DNA from: Nigrospora sphaerica | Lineage: Eukaryota; Ascomycota; Sordariomycetes; Amphisphaeriales; Apiosporaceae | DNA: 64,000 bases | Reading direction: 5' to 3' | NCBI GenBank assembly: GCA_018287875.1 | Contig: JAGVVL010000001.1 | Location: 6,944,001 to 7,008,000, forward strand | In this document: positions 54,811-64,000 of the stretch, piece by piece | Layout of the letters: every line of letters begins with the position of its first letter | Position numbering within the stretch: the stretch's first letter is position 1 | The notes under the pieces: generated by a model | Databases searched by the model: none | Seen by the model: the letters and a program-made list of their open reading frames with translations, nothing else | What the model was told of the DNA's origin: nothing | Translations under genes and position numbers: made by a program

Positions 54811-55107
54811 TACTGGCGTGGCAGCTTCTTCCCTGTGGCGAAAGTCGAGACCGACGTCGACGCCGAAGCCGAGAAAGCTGAGGAACTTAGTCAGAACGGA
54901 GAACTGGCCGCTGCGCAGTTTCTCCTGGGTGTAACGGACGCTCCGCTTTTCGGTCCGGAAAACGTCCGAGTCGTTCGGCGGCGGGTTACAGGCGAGGGGC
55001 CGGTCGGGCTTCTTGACCGATGTCATGACGTTGCCCAGCCTGATGGGCCCGTCCGGCGGGGAATCCCACGTCGGCGCGTAGAAATACAGGCGTTCGCGAT
55101 TCGCCAT
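54146..55107 (-). CDS. Gasdermin-like pore-forming cell-death protein (HET-Q1/RCD-1 type)
   Basis: Minus-strand exons 55107-54814 and 54703-54146 give 283 residues, the size of fungal gasdermin-like proteins. The exon junction is uncertain because the intron holds a long homopolymer stack; I used donor GTATTT at 54813 and an acceptor before 54703, the best in-frame option. The N-terminus L-Y-F-Y-A-P-T-W-D-S-P-P-D-G-P-I-R-L-G-N is typical of this fungal family. Gasdermin-like hallmarks are strand K-P-V-Y-V-I-T-G-V-K-V (from about 138) and D-F-V-F-A-F-R-V-T-E-L-R-V (from about 205), which occupy the same order and spacing as the matching strands of animal gasdermin N-domains. The acidic C-terminal tail would be the inhibitory part removed by proteolysis. 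Family known role: membrane pores and regulated cell death. A profile search would settle it. Confidence 0.72.
54762..54810. repeat. Homopolymer stack C9-T28-A12 in the gasdermin-like gene intron
   Basis: Plus strand reads nine C, then 28 T, then 12 A without interruption. It lies within the intron of the gasdermin-like gene. Real homopolymers of this length are rare in fungal introns; a sequencing or assembly artefact is possible. Confidence 0.95.
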
Positions 55108-56546
55108 GGCTACGAAAATTTCCGTGGCGGAGCGGGCTCGATTCTCGTCAGAGTGTCGTCTCCGTCAAGGGCGGTTCGGAGATTGTGGAAACCGTGGGGG
55201 CTGGTGTTTCATCCGAGGCCGTCCTATTGCGAGAGAAAGGGGGGTTTAACCGGTTTTGAGGCCTTCCGCATACAATAATGTCTGCCTGGACGAGTCTAGG
55301 CTCAGCCTCATCTGCCAAGCGAAGAACGGCAAAAGCAACACGCAGCCGTCCTGCACCTCTCCGTGTCATTGCTTGGCGGGAAGCCGCGCCGCGACGCATA
55401 TGGCCACTGGACGCGGGAATAGCCACCATACAGCAGCAACCCGCTTATCCTGCGCCTCCGTCATGTCATCCGTCTCTCTACGCCCACGGAATCCTGAAGA
55501 CAGCTGCTGCGTGCCGTTCGAATCGACCGGCTACCCTGCTGACCGCTGATGCGCAGACCGGGTATCATTCTCGCGCGGCACGAGCCGATGGGCCCTCATT
55601 TTACAGGTCCGATCGGACTAGGTTCCGATTTGACATGCCGACAAGCAGCGGGTCGGGCTGCGATCTCGTTAGGAACGGGCGATGAGGATGGACCGACTGC
55701 TTTGTTTGTATGTTGCCGGCCGAAAAGACGACGGTGTCAAGATCCGCAGTCCCAACTGGGAGAATAACAACATCGTACAACTACGTACCTTGGGTAAAGT
55801 ATCGAGATGGAGTCGAAACGGGCTTGGCGACCGGTTGCCAGGCCCACATTGTCCCCGGCGCGTACTACGGATGTAAGGCACGTTTCATTCCCCCAGACAG
55901 CCATCCTGTTGACGGCGACCTTCAAGTGGACCGACGGCGGCTACGCGAGATCCATTGGCCGCAGCCATAACGCAAGATAGAAGATAGCAGTTGGCCGCCC
56001 TCAACCGGCCGCCTCACTGGAGCAGCGTGGAATTCATACTTACCCAGACGCTGCGGCTCTGTACAGAGTTCCAATAGGCAGGTTTCCCATAAGCCCAAGT
56101 TGGGCGGTTGGCCGCACGGTCGCCGCGGTTACCTCTACCTATTTACATTTCCACTTCGCTACAAGTTGTAACTTGGATCCATGGCAAGACGAATATGCAC
56201 GCACGCGATTCTCCTCACACCTTTGGAGGCCTGTCCGTCTCACCACTCCCACTGCGCATTCGCCCTATATAACGGGGGGGTTTCCACCGGGGGCATGAGT
56301 GAGGTTTTGCCTACCCTGTTTTTTGCCACCTAATTCATGCTTGCCGGTCGGAGCCCTTTGGTCGCCATCCTCCCTCGTTTATTGCTACGCCGGGCTCATC
56401 CGCTTACACCCGGGACCCGATCGATTCCCGTCCCCTTCCCACCCGGCACAGGCCGTTGGGGGGCCAACGACGACGCGCTCGCCATCATCCGGATTGGCCG
56501 CCGCGCCCCGCATACGAGTTGCGGCCCCAACGACAACGACGCCGCC
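55108..56546. other. Divergent intergenic region after the gasdermin-like gene
   Basis: About 1.44 kb with the promoters of the gasdermin-like gene and of the dsRNA-binding-like gene. Two open frames here (55278-55685 and 55710-55970, both +) start with ATG but match nothing I know. Confidence 0.5.
56266..56272 (+). promoter_or_regulatory. TATA box upstream of the dsRNA-binding-like gene
   Basis: TATATAA about 275 bp before the start codon at 56547, followed by a G run. Core-promoter assignment is by motif and position only. Confidence 0.45.
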
Positions 56547-57441
56547 ATGGCGCCCCTCCCGCCGAATGTGTACGACCAGGTCCTCGCATGGATCACGCAG
56601 CAACAGCAGTTGGCGCTCGCGGGCCAGCCCGCCACCATGACGGCGGCCCAGCGCAAGGCCCTGGTTGAGCTGCACCAGCTCGTCAAGCCTGCCGACGTCG
56701 AGCCTGATTTCCAAGGCGGCGCCGAATGGATCAGCTTTCTTAATTGTTGGTTTTCTTCTCATTCTTCTATTTCCATCTCTCTCTTTTGCATCTCGGCCGT
56801 GGACGGGAAGGGAGAAGGAGCTAACACGATTGCCAGACTATAGACAGACCAACCCGTCGGCGGCGGGGATCGCCTACACGGACGAGCCCGTGGGCGAACC
56901 CCCGGCGCCCATCCGCTGGGTCGTCTACTGCCGCATCGCCGAGTGCCGCGAGGCGTTCCCGGGGCCGGCGGGCGGCCTGGACCCGGCCACGGGCCGGCCG
57001 CCCTCGTTCGCCCGGAAGCAGTCGGCCAAGGCCTACGCCGCCAAGTGCGCGTACGAGTGGCTGCTGGCCCGGGGGTACACGCGCACGGCGCCCCCGGACC
57101 AGCAGCCGCAGCCACAGCCGCAGCTACCGGCCCCCACGGGCGGCGTCGGCGCGGGCGATGGCCAGTACTCGAAGCAGGTCGCGGCCCTCTGCGTCGAACT
57201 CGGCCTGCTCCCGCCGCGGTACCACATCGACGAGGTCGACAGCGCGTACGACGGCTTCGCCTCCTTCGAGGGCATCACCCGACACAGGTTCCCCTCCGGC
57301 CAGCTGGGACACGTGAGGCAGGCCCTAACGCGGAGCCTCGCCAAGGAAATGATCGCCGAGGGGGTGGCCAAGGCGCTGTTGGAGATGAAGCAGGATCGCG
57401 CGCGGCAGAATGCTGCCATAATGGGGCCAGCTCAGTCATAA
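56547..57441 (+). CDS. dsRNA-binding-domain-like small protein
   Basis: Exons 56547-56745 and 56837-57441 (91-bp intron, donor GTTGGT); 267 residues. The join gives W-I-S-F-L-N-Y-Y-R-Q-T-N-P. Residues about 92-145 look like a double-stranded RNA-binding domain: W-V-V-Y-C-R-I, a variable loop with F-P-G, then S-F-A-R-K-Q-S-A-K-A-Y-A-A-K-C-A-Y-E-W-L-L, where the Lys-x-x-Ala-Lys-x-x-A-A pattern is the RNA-contacting C-terminal helix. A Gln/Pro linker follows and then a helical C-terminus ending in a Lys/Glu-rich helix. The frame is open upstream to 56337, but GCC GCC ATG G at 56547 is the better start. The function is unknown; RNA silencing or RNA processing are possible for dsRBD proteins in general. 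Confidence 0.68.
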
Positions 57442-58025
57442 TACCCCGGGCAGGGCGACGGGAACGCGATGGTTACTTCCCAAGTACATGAGGGGTTTGG
57501 TTATGAAGTTTCTTGGGACGCTTTCTCCAACTGCCGGGACATCTCAATTGGGTTCCGTTAGATAGCCAGCGAACTTTAATGCGTAGGCCATGACGTTCAA
57601 CTGCTTGGTGGCCGAAAATATATACTCCCATGACGAACGATGCGACAGTACACGCCCAACGTGACTTTCCGTGTTGAAGGACTCTATTTCTGCAAGGTTA
57701 CACATGAACGTGCAAGCGAGAAGGACGAGCTCTACCGAGTCGCACGGACTTTCACACAGCCAGCGCTTGCTATTGAACATAATGTGAGCATTCTGCTGTT
57801 CACAACAGCCTAGAATCTGGGAGCAGTGTTGTACAATGCGCCGGACGCTTCCTTTCGAGGAAGCTTGGACAAACCCCACATTCAACGACAAGACATCCGA
57901 AAGAATCCCAAATAACGAGCAGTGCTCCAACGATCTCTATGAAACGCCGATTTGCGCCTACTGTTCCTTACACTCCTGACTTCCCAGAATTTCCAAAGAG
58001 AGAAGAAGAAGAAAAAAAGAACATC
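57442..58025. other. Intergenic region between convergent genes
   Basis: About 580 bp between the dsRNA-binding-like gene (+) and the F-box gene (-). A minus-strand open frame at 57544-57930 has no ATG at its head and follows a stop codon; I do not call it a gene. Confidence 0.5.
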
Positions 58026-60053
58026 TCACATGATGGCACATGAGGTAACAGTTCTCGCACGTCGTCGGCCAGCACTGATTCCCCCCTCCTCTTCGTCAGC
58101 GTGCAGCAATTGTGCCTCCCTCGCCCGACGCCTACGACGACGCACGCCCGCCCCAGCAGCACCCGCCTCCTCCATGGCTTGCATATAGTGTGCCCACTTG
58201 CGCTCGAGCCGGCTGGCCGAGTCGAACTCGCCGCGAAGCACCCTCTGCGTGTGCTGTTCGACAGTCTGCTGCCACCCATAGAAGCACTTCAGCCCGACTA
58301 TCTCGGTCGGGTAGGTTCGCGTGCTGCCCGACGGACGCCGGATCTCGGCATTCCACGATAGCACTTCGCGGACCCCGGTCCACGTCACCATCTGGCAGTC
58401 GTAGACCACTATGCGCAGACCAATGCGAGGGCGGGACCGGGATGTCGACGTGCGTGCCGCGCGGGAACGCACCATGGCCGCCGCTTCGGCAAGGACCAGG
58501 TCACCGACTCTGGAATTGTCCATCTCTACGTTCTTAAGGCCAATACAGTTCTTGATGACGGGGATCATGCCGGTATCCCCAATGTTCTCGCAGTAGCTGA
58601 TGGAAAGGTGTTCGAGCTTCGGTGCACAGGGAGCCTTGGCCAAATGCTTCGAGAATAGGTCGTTCGTGAGCTCCGACAGGTCCTCCAGCTCCAGATGAGT
58701 AAGTCGGGGGGTGCTGGCGAGAATGGGCTCCAGGGCAGAGTCTCTTAAGGCACTGCATCCGTTGAGCTGTAAACCTTCCAGGTCGGGCGTAAAGTGGCCG
58801 AGAGCCTCGACACCCCGGTTGGTGAGGTTGCGGCAACGACTCAGATCCAGGTGCCGTAGTTTTCTCGGAGGCACAATGGGCCGGTCCGTCAGTATATCAA
58901 TCTCTGGGTTGACACCGTGCATCATGGTCCTCAGGCTGTCGTCGCTGAGCTCAACGCAACCGCTCAACACGAGCCTCTCGAGCTTGTTTGTTTTGAAGAG
59001 GGCGGCGGCCACGTCGATGTTGTTGAAGCCCTTGATCTCGCCAGCACGCACTTCCCGTAGTTTGGGACAGCCCAGGACTACCATTTTGATACCCCTGGCA
59101 TCCATCTGCTGGCACCACGAGACGTTAAATGTCTCCAGCTGGGGGCAGTGCTGTGAGATAATCTTGCAGGTACTGTTGGTCACAGCCGGCAGCCCTGTCA
59201 AGTTCAGGTTGGCCAGGCGGTCATTCGCCTTGATGAGGCTGTGCAACGTCGCTTTTTGAAAATTGCGGCAGCCCTCAAGCGTAGCGTTGATGAGGTTTCT
59301 GCAGGCCTTCACCACAGCTTCGGCGCGCTTGTAGTGCTCTACCTGAACGCAGCCCCTCAGGTTCAGATCCTTGATAAAAGGCCCGGCCGCCACAATGATC
59401 TTGGCGAGCGAGGAGGCTGGTATCTCTTGGTAAAAGTCGGTAGCGTCCAACCTCGTCCACAGCTGGCCGTCGAAGCAGTATTGGTGGAACGCCCTGCTGA
59501 CCCGCGACAGACGGACCAACTCTCTCGGCTCCAAGTACGAGAAGATGTGTATCCGAACCTCGTCGGGGATGCTTGACAAGAAGTCAAAGGGTGGCTTTCT
59601 CGTGGTGCCAGACCTCGATCGGGTGGTGATGAACTCGGCCGGCAAGGCAATAGAGCCAGGGGTCGAACAGGCTTGGGCGCCCTGCTCAATTTTTCGAATA
59701 GCAAGGCGGCTTTCGATGCCCTCGAGAGCCGGGAAGTCGGCGGTCGGACTGTCGGGGGCCGTGCTCGCAAAGTAGCCGGAAGAGGCAGCGTTCGGGGTGT
59801 ACTGAGCGAACGGGGAAGCCCCCGAAAGACTGGCACAGGAGAGACTCCCCTTCGTTCCGTACGGCGAATTGGAGGGGCGAGGCCGCCCGCCCAGCTGCAC
59901 CAACGAGGGCGACGAAGAGATACGCTGGACAGACCTGAGGAATCTCTGTCTCCGTTTCCCTTTCGTCTGACCGTCGAGGGGCGTCGAGGGTGCGAGTGCT
60001 TCCTCTACGACGCTTGGCGGGGTACTGACTTGTTGTACTGAGGGGTGCGCCAT
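58026..60053 (-). CDS. F-box/LRR protein with C-terminal CaaX box
   Basis: A single exon; 675 residues from the ATG at 60053 (GCC ATG G context). The frame is open to 60398, but the extra 115 residues look like translated leader. Residues 1-150 are a Ser/Pro-rich, basic disordered region. The F-box is at about 156-200 (F-L-S-S-I-P-D-E-V-R-I-H-I-F-S-Y-L), the part that binds Skp1 in SCF ubiquitin ligases. About a dozen leucine-rich repeats of the cysteine-containing type (for example L-E-R-L-V-L-S-G-C-V-E-L and L-R-H-L-D-L-S-R-C-R-N-L-T) span about 210-560 and would select substrates. The last four residues, C-A-I-M, form a CaaX box predicted to be farnesylated, comparable to animal FBXL2, and preceded by a basic Arg-rich stretch. 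Membrane-linked SCF function is inferred; the target is unknown. Confidence 0.9.
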   Translation of the reverse strand: MAHPSVQQVSTPPSVVEEALAPSTPLDGQTKGKRRQRFLRSVQRISSSPSLVQLGGRPRPSNSPYGTKGSLSCASLSGASPFAQYTPNAASSGYFASTAPDSPTADFPALEGIESRLAIRKIEQGAQACSTPGSIALPAEFITTRSRSGTTRKPPFDFLSSIPDEVRIHIFSYLEPRELVRLSRVSRAFHQYCFDGQLWTRLDATDFYQEIPASSLAKIIVAAGPFIKDLNLRGCVQVEHYKRAEAVVKACRNLINATLEGCRNFQKATLHSLIKANDRLANLNLTGLPAVTNSTCKIISQHCPQLETFNVSWCQQMDARGIKMVVLGCPKLREVRAGEIKGFNNIDVAAALFKTNKLERLVLSGCVELSDDSLRTMMHGVNPEIDILTDRPIVPPRKLRHLDLSRCRNLTNRGVEALGHFTPDLEGLQLNGCSALRDSALEPILASTPRLTHLELEDLSELTNDLFSKHLAKAPCAPKLEHLSISYCENIGDTGMIPVIKNCIGLKNVEMDNSRVGDLVLAEAAAMVRSRAARTSTSRSRPRIGLRIVVYDCQMVTWTGVREVLSWNAEIRRPSGSTRTYPTEIVGLKCFYGWQQTVEQHTQRVLRGEFDSASRLERKWAHYMQAMEEAGAAGAGVRRRRRRAREAQLLHADEEEGGISAGRRRARTVTSCAIM

Positions 60054-61807
60054 GGCTGTTCTGACTCCGGTGGTTGTCTGAAACGTCCCTGGATCACCTG
60101 GGCGAGCCCACACACTGCCCGAATAATGCAATTGGGGTGGGACACGGGGGAGGGGAACGGACAAGGCAAAATGCCGCGAAGAAGGGGAACCGATTGCGTG
60201 TAAATCAAGAGACCCCTGTGGGTGTAAATGCTGGCTCCGTTGGGCTCCCCAGCGAGCTTCGGACGGGCGAGTGCGGGGTGCTGAGCAGAGAGCGTGGTGG
60301 AAGCCGTGCGACAAGAAAGGGCGGCTTTGAATTCTGGCGGATCGAGCAGATGATCTTTCCTCGTCAGCGAAGCCAAGAGCTGACGCCAAGCATGGCATTC
60401 AGGCCTGCCGCGATGATTGTCCCGTCGCCTGTCGAAGTGAGAGAAGGTTTACCGGCGTGCCAGTGGTAGGCGAAGGAGGCAGGGCGGCCAGAAAGGTTGG
60501 AATCGAGGCAGGCCATGCGCCGAGTAATACGAGCAGCCCTTAGTTAAACGCCAATCCCAGGCCTCGGCTCGTTGAAAATGGCAACCAGGCAAAACGGGTG
60601 GAGCAGAAAAGAGAAGAGATAGAAGAAGAAAGAAAAAACCACCCCGAGCTACTTGGTTGTTAGGCGGTGGTCGTGTCCACAAGAAACAAACAGACGGAAC
60701 ATCGACCCGTGGGGGGTTCCCAGGCTGGCCGGTCTCCGTGTTAGTCCAGAGGGTTCGTTCGATGCCACACTAGGACGCGAGGTCGACGACTCTAGAGTGA
60801 CTTAAGGTTCGTTTGTACCTGAACCCGTCGTCACCTCGTTTATATCCATTGTCATCGCACCCCCAGTGTCGCTATCGGGCCGGTAGGTTCGTCTAGGTTG
60901 GTATCTTGTCGTGCCGAGGGGGGTGGAATGCGGGACGGGAACAGCAATAGAAACGAATATCACACGAGCAGAAGCAATACCCCCCAGGTTGGACAGAAAC
61001 AACCCATCTGACCCCCCCAGGCTTAACGGTTTCTTATCGTGGCGATACATCCATGGACGGCTCCGTGGGCACCCTATCGCACTCGAGTGGGAAGAGGTAC
61101 TACCGGTGATGGATTGTGGTGGTGGGCCAAGGGGAAAACGCCCCCTTCCTTCCGCTTGATCCACCCGAGCCGGTAAGCAGCCTGGACGCCTAGGCACGAG
61201 AGTGACCCTTGCAAATCTGTGTCTTGGAGGGGGAGGGGACCCTCAACTTTCCATTCCATCCCCACCACTATTGGAATCCCATGCACCCCGATTTTGGGGC
61301 GCCCCTCAGGAGCGCTGCCGCCCTATTCACCTGCCACTCCCCAGCTGACTTTTTCTGCAACTAGCTGCCCGCCTGCCGGAATATCGAACGCGAATCACGG
61401 GTGGTGATCGAGTGAGCGTGTGCGTGATCCCCTCCCAGCTTCCGGGAAGATTCGCCATGCTGTAGATAAGAAGTCCGATGACAGACATCGCATGCCACCA
61501 TGGCGGCCCCCGGCTTCCTCCGCAGGTCCCCGCGCCGATTGCTACAAGTAAAAAGCACTGCGGCCATGCACGCGTCCGGGCGATGGTGGCGAACATCGTC
61601 CAGCGACGGCGCTTCGCCATCCGCCATTAACCATTCAGCCGGCTGGCCGGCCAGGGGCGGCCACTGGGTTAGAGAAGGTCTAATGAATCCCCCAGCGGAC
61701 CGGGAACCGAGTTCCCGTCCGAGGCGGGCACGTTGGCGGGTGCTTTCGTGGAACCTCGGGAATGGTTTGTAAGGCAGACCCGTGGCTTGCATGTGTGGTC
61801 CCCGGGA

Positions 61808-61854
<47 letters not shown>

Positions 61855-63739
61855 CCTCCCTTGGTGTAGTGATCACCCTTCGCCAGCCAGTCTCCTCCAG
61901 CCGTGGTTCGCCAGCCAGTTCACGCTAGGGCTATTGCGGAAGCTCCCTTGCAGCATCGGCTGCAGAAGCGAACCACCATCAAATCCCTTCGCACATACAC
62001 TGTACAACCCCCGAGACCCCTTCCAGGCGAGCCGGGTCCGGAGGGACTGTCAAAGAAGCGAGCCTATCAGGGCCAGCCGTACGAGCTGGCCGATACGCCA
62101 ACCAAGTCAGCTTCCACAACCGCCGCTTGGCAGGACCTGGTTATTAGATACCGGCCTCGGAGTTGAGGCTCGTCTTCCATGGGCTCGACGAGAACAACCC
62201 TATTGGCGGGGCTCATGGCTGCGAGGCTGACGGGGGGTGGATGAAGGGGGGCCGGGGGTCTTGGCCATGGGGTAACATGGAGATGGATGCAAAACAACCT
62301 TTCCCAACTGGCGAGCCCGCGATTTTCACGCTACCTGGATCTTGTAGTAGGGTAGATGGTAACAAATCCTTCCCGATAATCATCTCTCATCTTCAAGCAA
62401 CGGGCTCTTCTCAAACATTGTAGCCCACGCCATAGCTAAGAGACCATGGGATATGGCGAAATCCCTAAGAACTGCATGTACGCTTAACACCCCTGCGGAT
62501 AAATATACAGGCGCTTGAGTTACAGTGGCATGTGCCAGTCGCGGCCCACGTACGGACCAACATGCGAACCGGGCAACCCGATAATAAGTCCGCAGGGAAG
62601 ATTATGCGTACTCCCTTCGGACTACCTTGAAAACGACACGATAGAGGTGGTCATTCGGGCCAACGGATAAAAGCCAGCCTCCCAGAGCACAGAGTGTGGA
62701 CAGCCAGGCATTCCTAGACTGCCCTAGAGAGGCTGGCGCGCGTCTTCGTCATAACACACTGCTACATCCCCATATAGGCTGCGTCGTGTAGGTTATTTAC
62801 TGATTGTTTTTACCTAGGTATCTACTTTAGCTATATTTTGTCTTGGATGCCTGCCCTTGCCGTACCAAGAGCATTTACTTTGCAGCGCGTAGCGGCCTAC
62901 GAATTGGCTTTTCCAGGCGACCTGAATTTAAGACTCTGCACATCTGAAGCCTTTTGCAGGCGGGTTTGTACCCGTATGCCTACATCTTCCATCTTCACTA
63001 AGGTCCATAAGCGGTCAGCTGCTGTCGACCTTCATGAGACGTCCGCTGCAGGATCCCGTCCGATCCCTCCTCCACAACACCCGAGTGGGTCAAGAATGAG
63101 TGAACTAACTAGATAGTCCGCCAGGAAAATAAGTCAGTCCATACATAGGTGGGCATTGTTGACCTCGAAATTCAGAGTGCGAATGGTTGGCTAACGAAAA
63201 CCCTAGAGTATGAGAGACCGAGCCATCTTTGCGTTACGGATCTTCAAAAGTATTGACCGATGTCGAATTTTCAATCGAGTGAGATAGCGCGCAGCTAGTC
63301 CTTCCCTTGCCGCACACAAGATGGGCATTCTTTGTATGTTTGAAGCAGCCACCAACGTATGAGCATGGCATTTTGTTATTTGCTCAGTTCCGCGTTCTTG
63401 TCCTCGGGGCCTTTCCCGAGATAGCGTAATCCACGATGCGGATTAATAAGTGTTCGTGACTGACTGTACGGTGCTGTGGTGTAAAGAATGGCCGGTGGTA
63501 TAAACTTCCCTCTTCCGTTTAAAGAAAAAAAAACTCCATCCATGTTTACATCTCTGGCCCGGTTGGAAATGAACAGAGAACCCACCCAACTTCCTACTTG
63601 CTTTTGTCTTCGTTCACCGAACCTGGCCAAAACTGATGGAACACTGCGTTTCAACCTCGAATGCTTCTCATCAAGCAGACTGGTTAATGTGCACTGCCAA
63701 GTCAGAATATACACCCTCGCGATACGCCAGGGTGTGAGC
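60054..63739. other. Gene-poor right flank
   Basis: About 3.7 kb with the promoter of the F-box gene at its left end (the last ~350 bp before 60054 are open but not convincing). Only short frames without recognisable domains occur. It contains a (TC)20 microsatellite. More AT-rich DNA appears after about 62.4 kb. Confidence 0.5.
61813..61852. repeat. (TC)20 microsatellite
   Basis: About twenty uninterrupted TC dinucleotides in non-coding DNA. Confidence 0.95.
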
Positions 63740-64000
63740 TCATAGCGACGAAGGGGTCTTCAGGACCCGATTGGGCCAGCACTTCACACAAATCAGGAGG
63801 AACAGGACTGAAGCGCATTGCTCTATACCACAGTTATACACCCGACCACCCCTGTTTGTGAAATGCTTCCCAGCATCTTCGACCATGAGATTCGAGCCAC
63901 AATAGCACTGTCTGTCTGTATACGGCGGCATCTCAACACAGTGAATAGGTACTTCAATCGGCGCAAGGCCGCCGTCGATAGACTCCAATTCCTGATCGCG
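63740..64000 (-). CDS. Possible partial gene with GRF-type-like zinc-binding residues
   Basis: A minus-strand frame open from the right edge to a stop at 63740 (87 codons). It carries C-Y-C-G-S-N, then N-R-G-G-R-V-Y-N-C-G and later C-V-K-C-W, a spacing that resembles GRF zinc fingers (Cys..His/Cys..Gly-Arg..Tyr-x-Cys). The start lies outside the window, and there is no ATG inside it near the edge. The neighbouring DNA shows no other support. It could be the last exon of a real gene, or chance. Confidence 0.25.
   Translation of the reverse strand, partial: RDQELESIDGGLAPIEVPIHCVEMPPYTDRQCYCGSNLMVEDAGKHFTNRGGRVYNCGIEQCASVLFLLICVKCWPNRVLKTPSSL

Noticed and set aside
55278..55685. 135-codon plus-strand frame upstream of the dsRNA-binding-like gene
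   Set aside because: Starts with ATG and has an Arg/Ala/Ser-rich N-terminus that could mimic a mitochondrial targeting peptide, but no domain follows and nothing else supports it.
55710..55970. 86-codon plus-strand frame
   Set aside because: The second half reads smoothly, but there is no family match, promoter or splice evidence.
57544..57930. 128-codon minus-strand frame between the dsRNA-binding-like and F-box genes
   Set aside because: It begins with TTG right after an in-frame stop and has no ATG at its head or convincing acceptor. It reads somewhat protein-like, so a gene relic is possible but not supportable.

Overview
The window looks like nuclear DNA of a filamentous ascomycete (Pezizomycotina, most likely a Sordariomycete). 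The genes are spaced about 0.1 to 2 kb apart, most are broken by short introns of roughly 50-100 bp with GT..AG ends and CTRAC-type branch points, and the proteome is typically fungal: cAMP-dependent kinase regulatory subunit, Erg4 sterol reductase, SEACAT subunit Sea4, glutaminase A and neutral ceramidase. I see no operons, no prokaryotic signals, no tRNA or rRNA gene and no recognisable transposon. Exon borders below were placed by hand from splice signals, reading-frame continuity and family knowledge.

Left part (1-14.2 kb): PKA regulatory subunit (+), splicing factor SPF27 (-), SWR1-complex subunit Swc5 (-), neutral ceramidase (+) and glutaminase A (-, six exons). An 8.4 kb stretch without a convincing gene (14.2-22.6 kb) follows, ending at a Ser/Ala/Thr-rich secreted wall-type protein with internal repeats.

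Middle (26.9-48.1 kb) is housekeeping: Erg4 with an Asn-Gly-His repeat tail, a divergent pair of V-ATPase proteolipid Vma3 and Snu13 (each with a 13-nt microexon), a Sac domain phosphoinositide phosphatase of the Sac2/INPP5F type, rRNA methyltransferase Bmt6, Rrp7, an MFS transporter, Sea4 (with a likely GC-AG intron) and Efg1. Four of these (Snu13, Bmt6, Rrp7, Efg1) act in ribosome biogenesis.

The most interesting block is 48.9-55.1 kb. A zinc-finger protein gene (-) lies head-to-head with a large subtilisin-like protease (+, intact Asp/His/Asn/Ser catalytic set, N-terminal DUF7580-like region). The protease gene lies tail-to-tail, 105 bp apart, with a 283-residue protein (-) that I read as a fungal gasdermin-like pore-former. 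Gasdermin plus neighbouring protease is the arrangement of het-Q1/het-Q2 of Podospora anserina, where the subtilisin cleaves the gasdermin and triggers cell death. I propose this as a fungal cell-death/allorecognition module, possibly extended by the zinc-finger gene. A small dsRNA-binding-like protein and an F-box/LRR protein with a C-terminal CaaX box follow. The last 3.9 kb is gene-poor, with a possible partial gene at the right edge.
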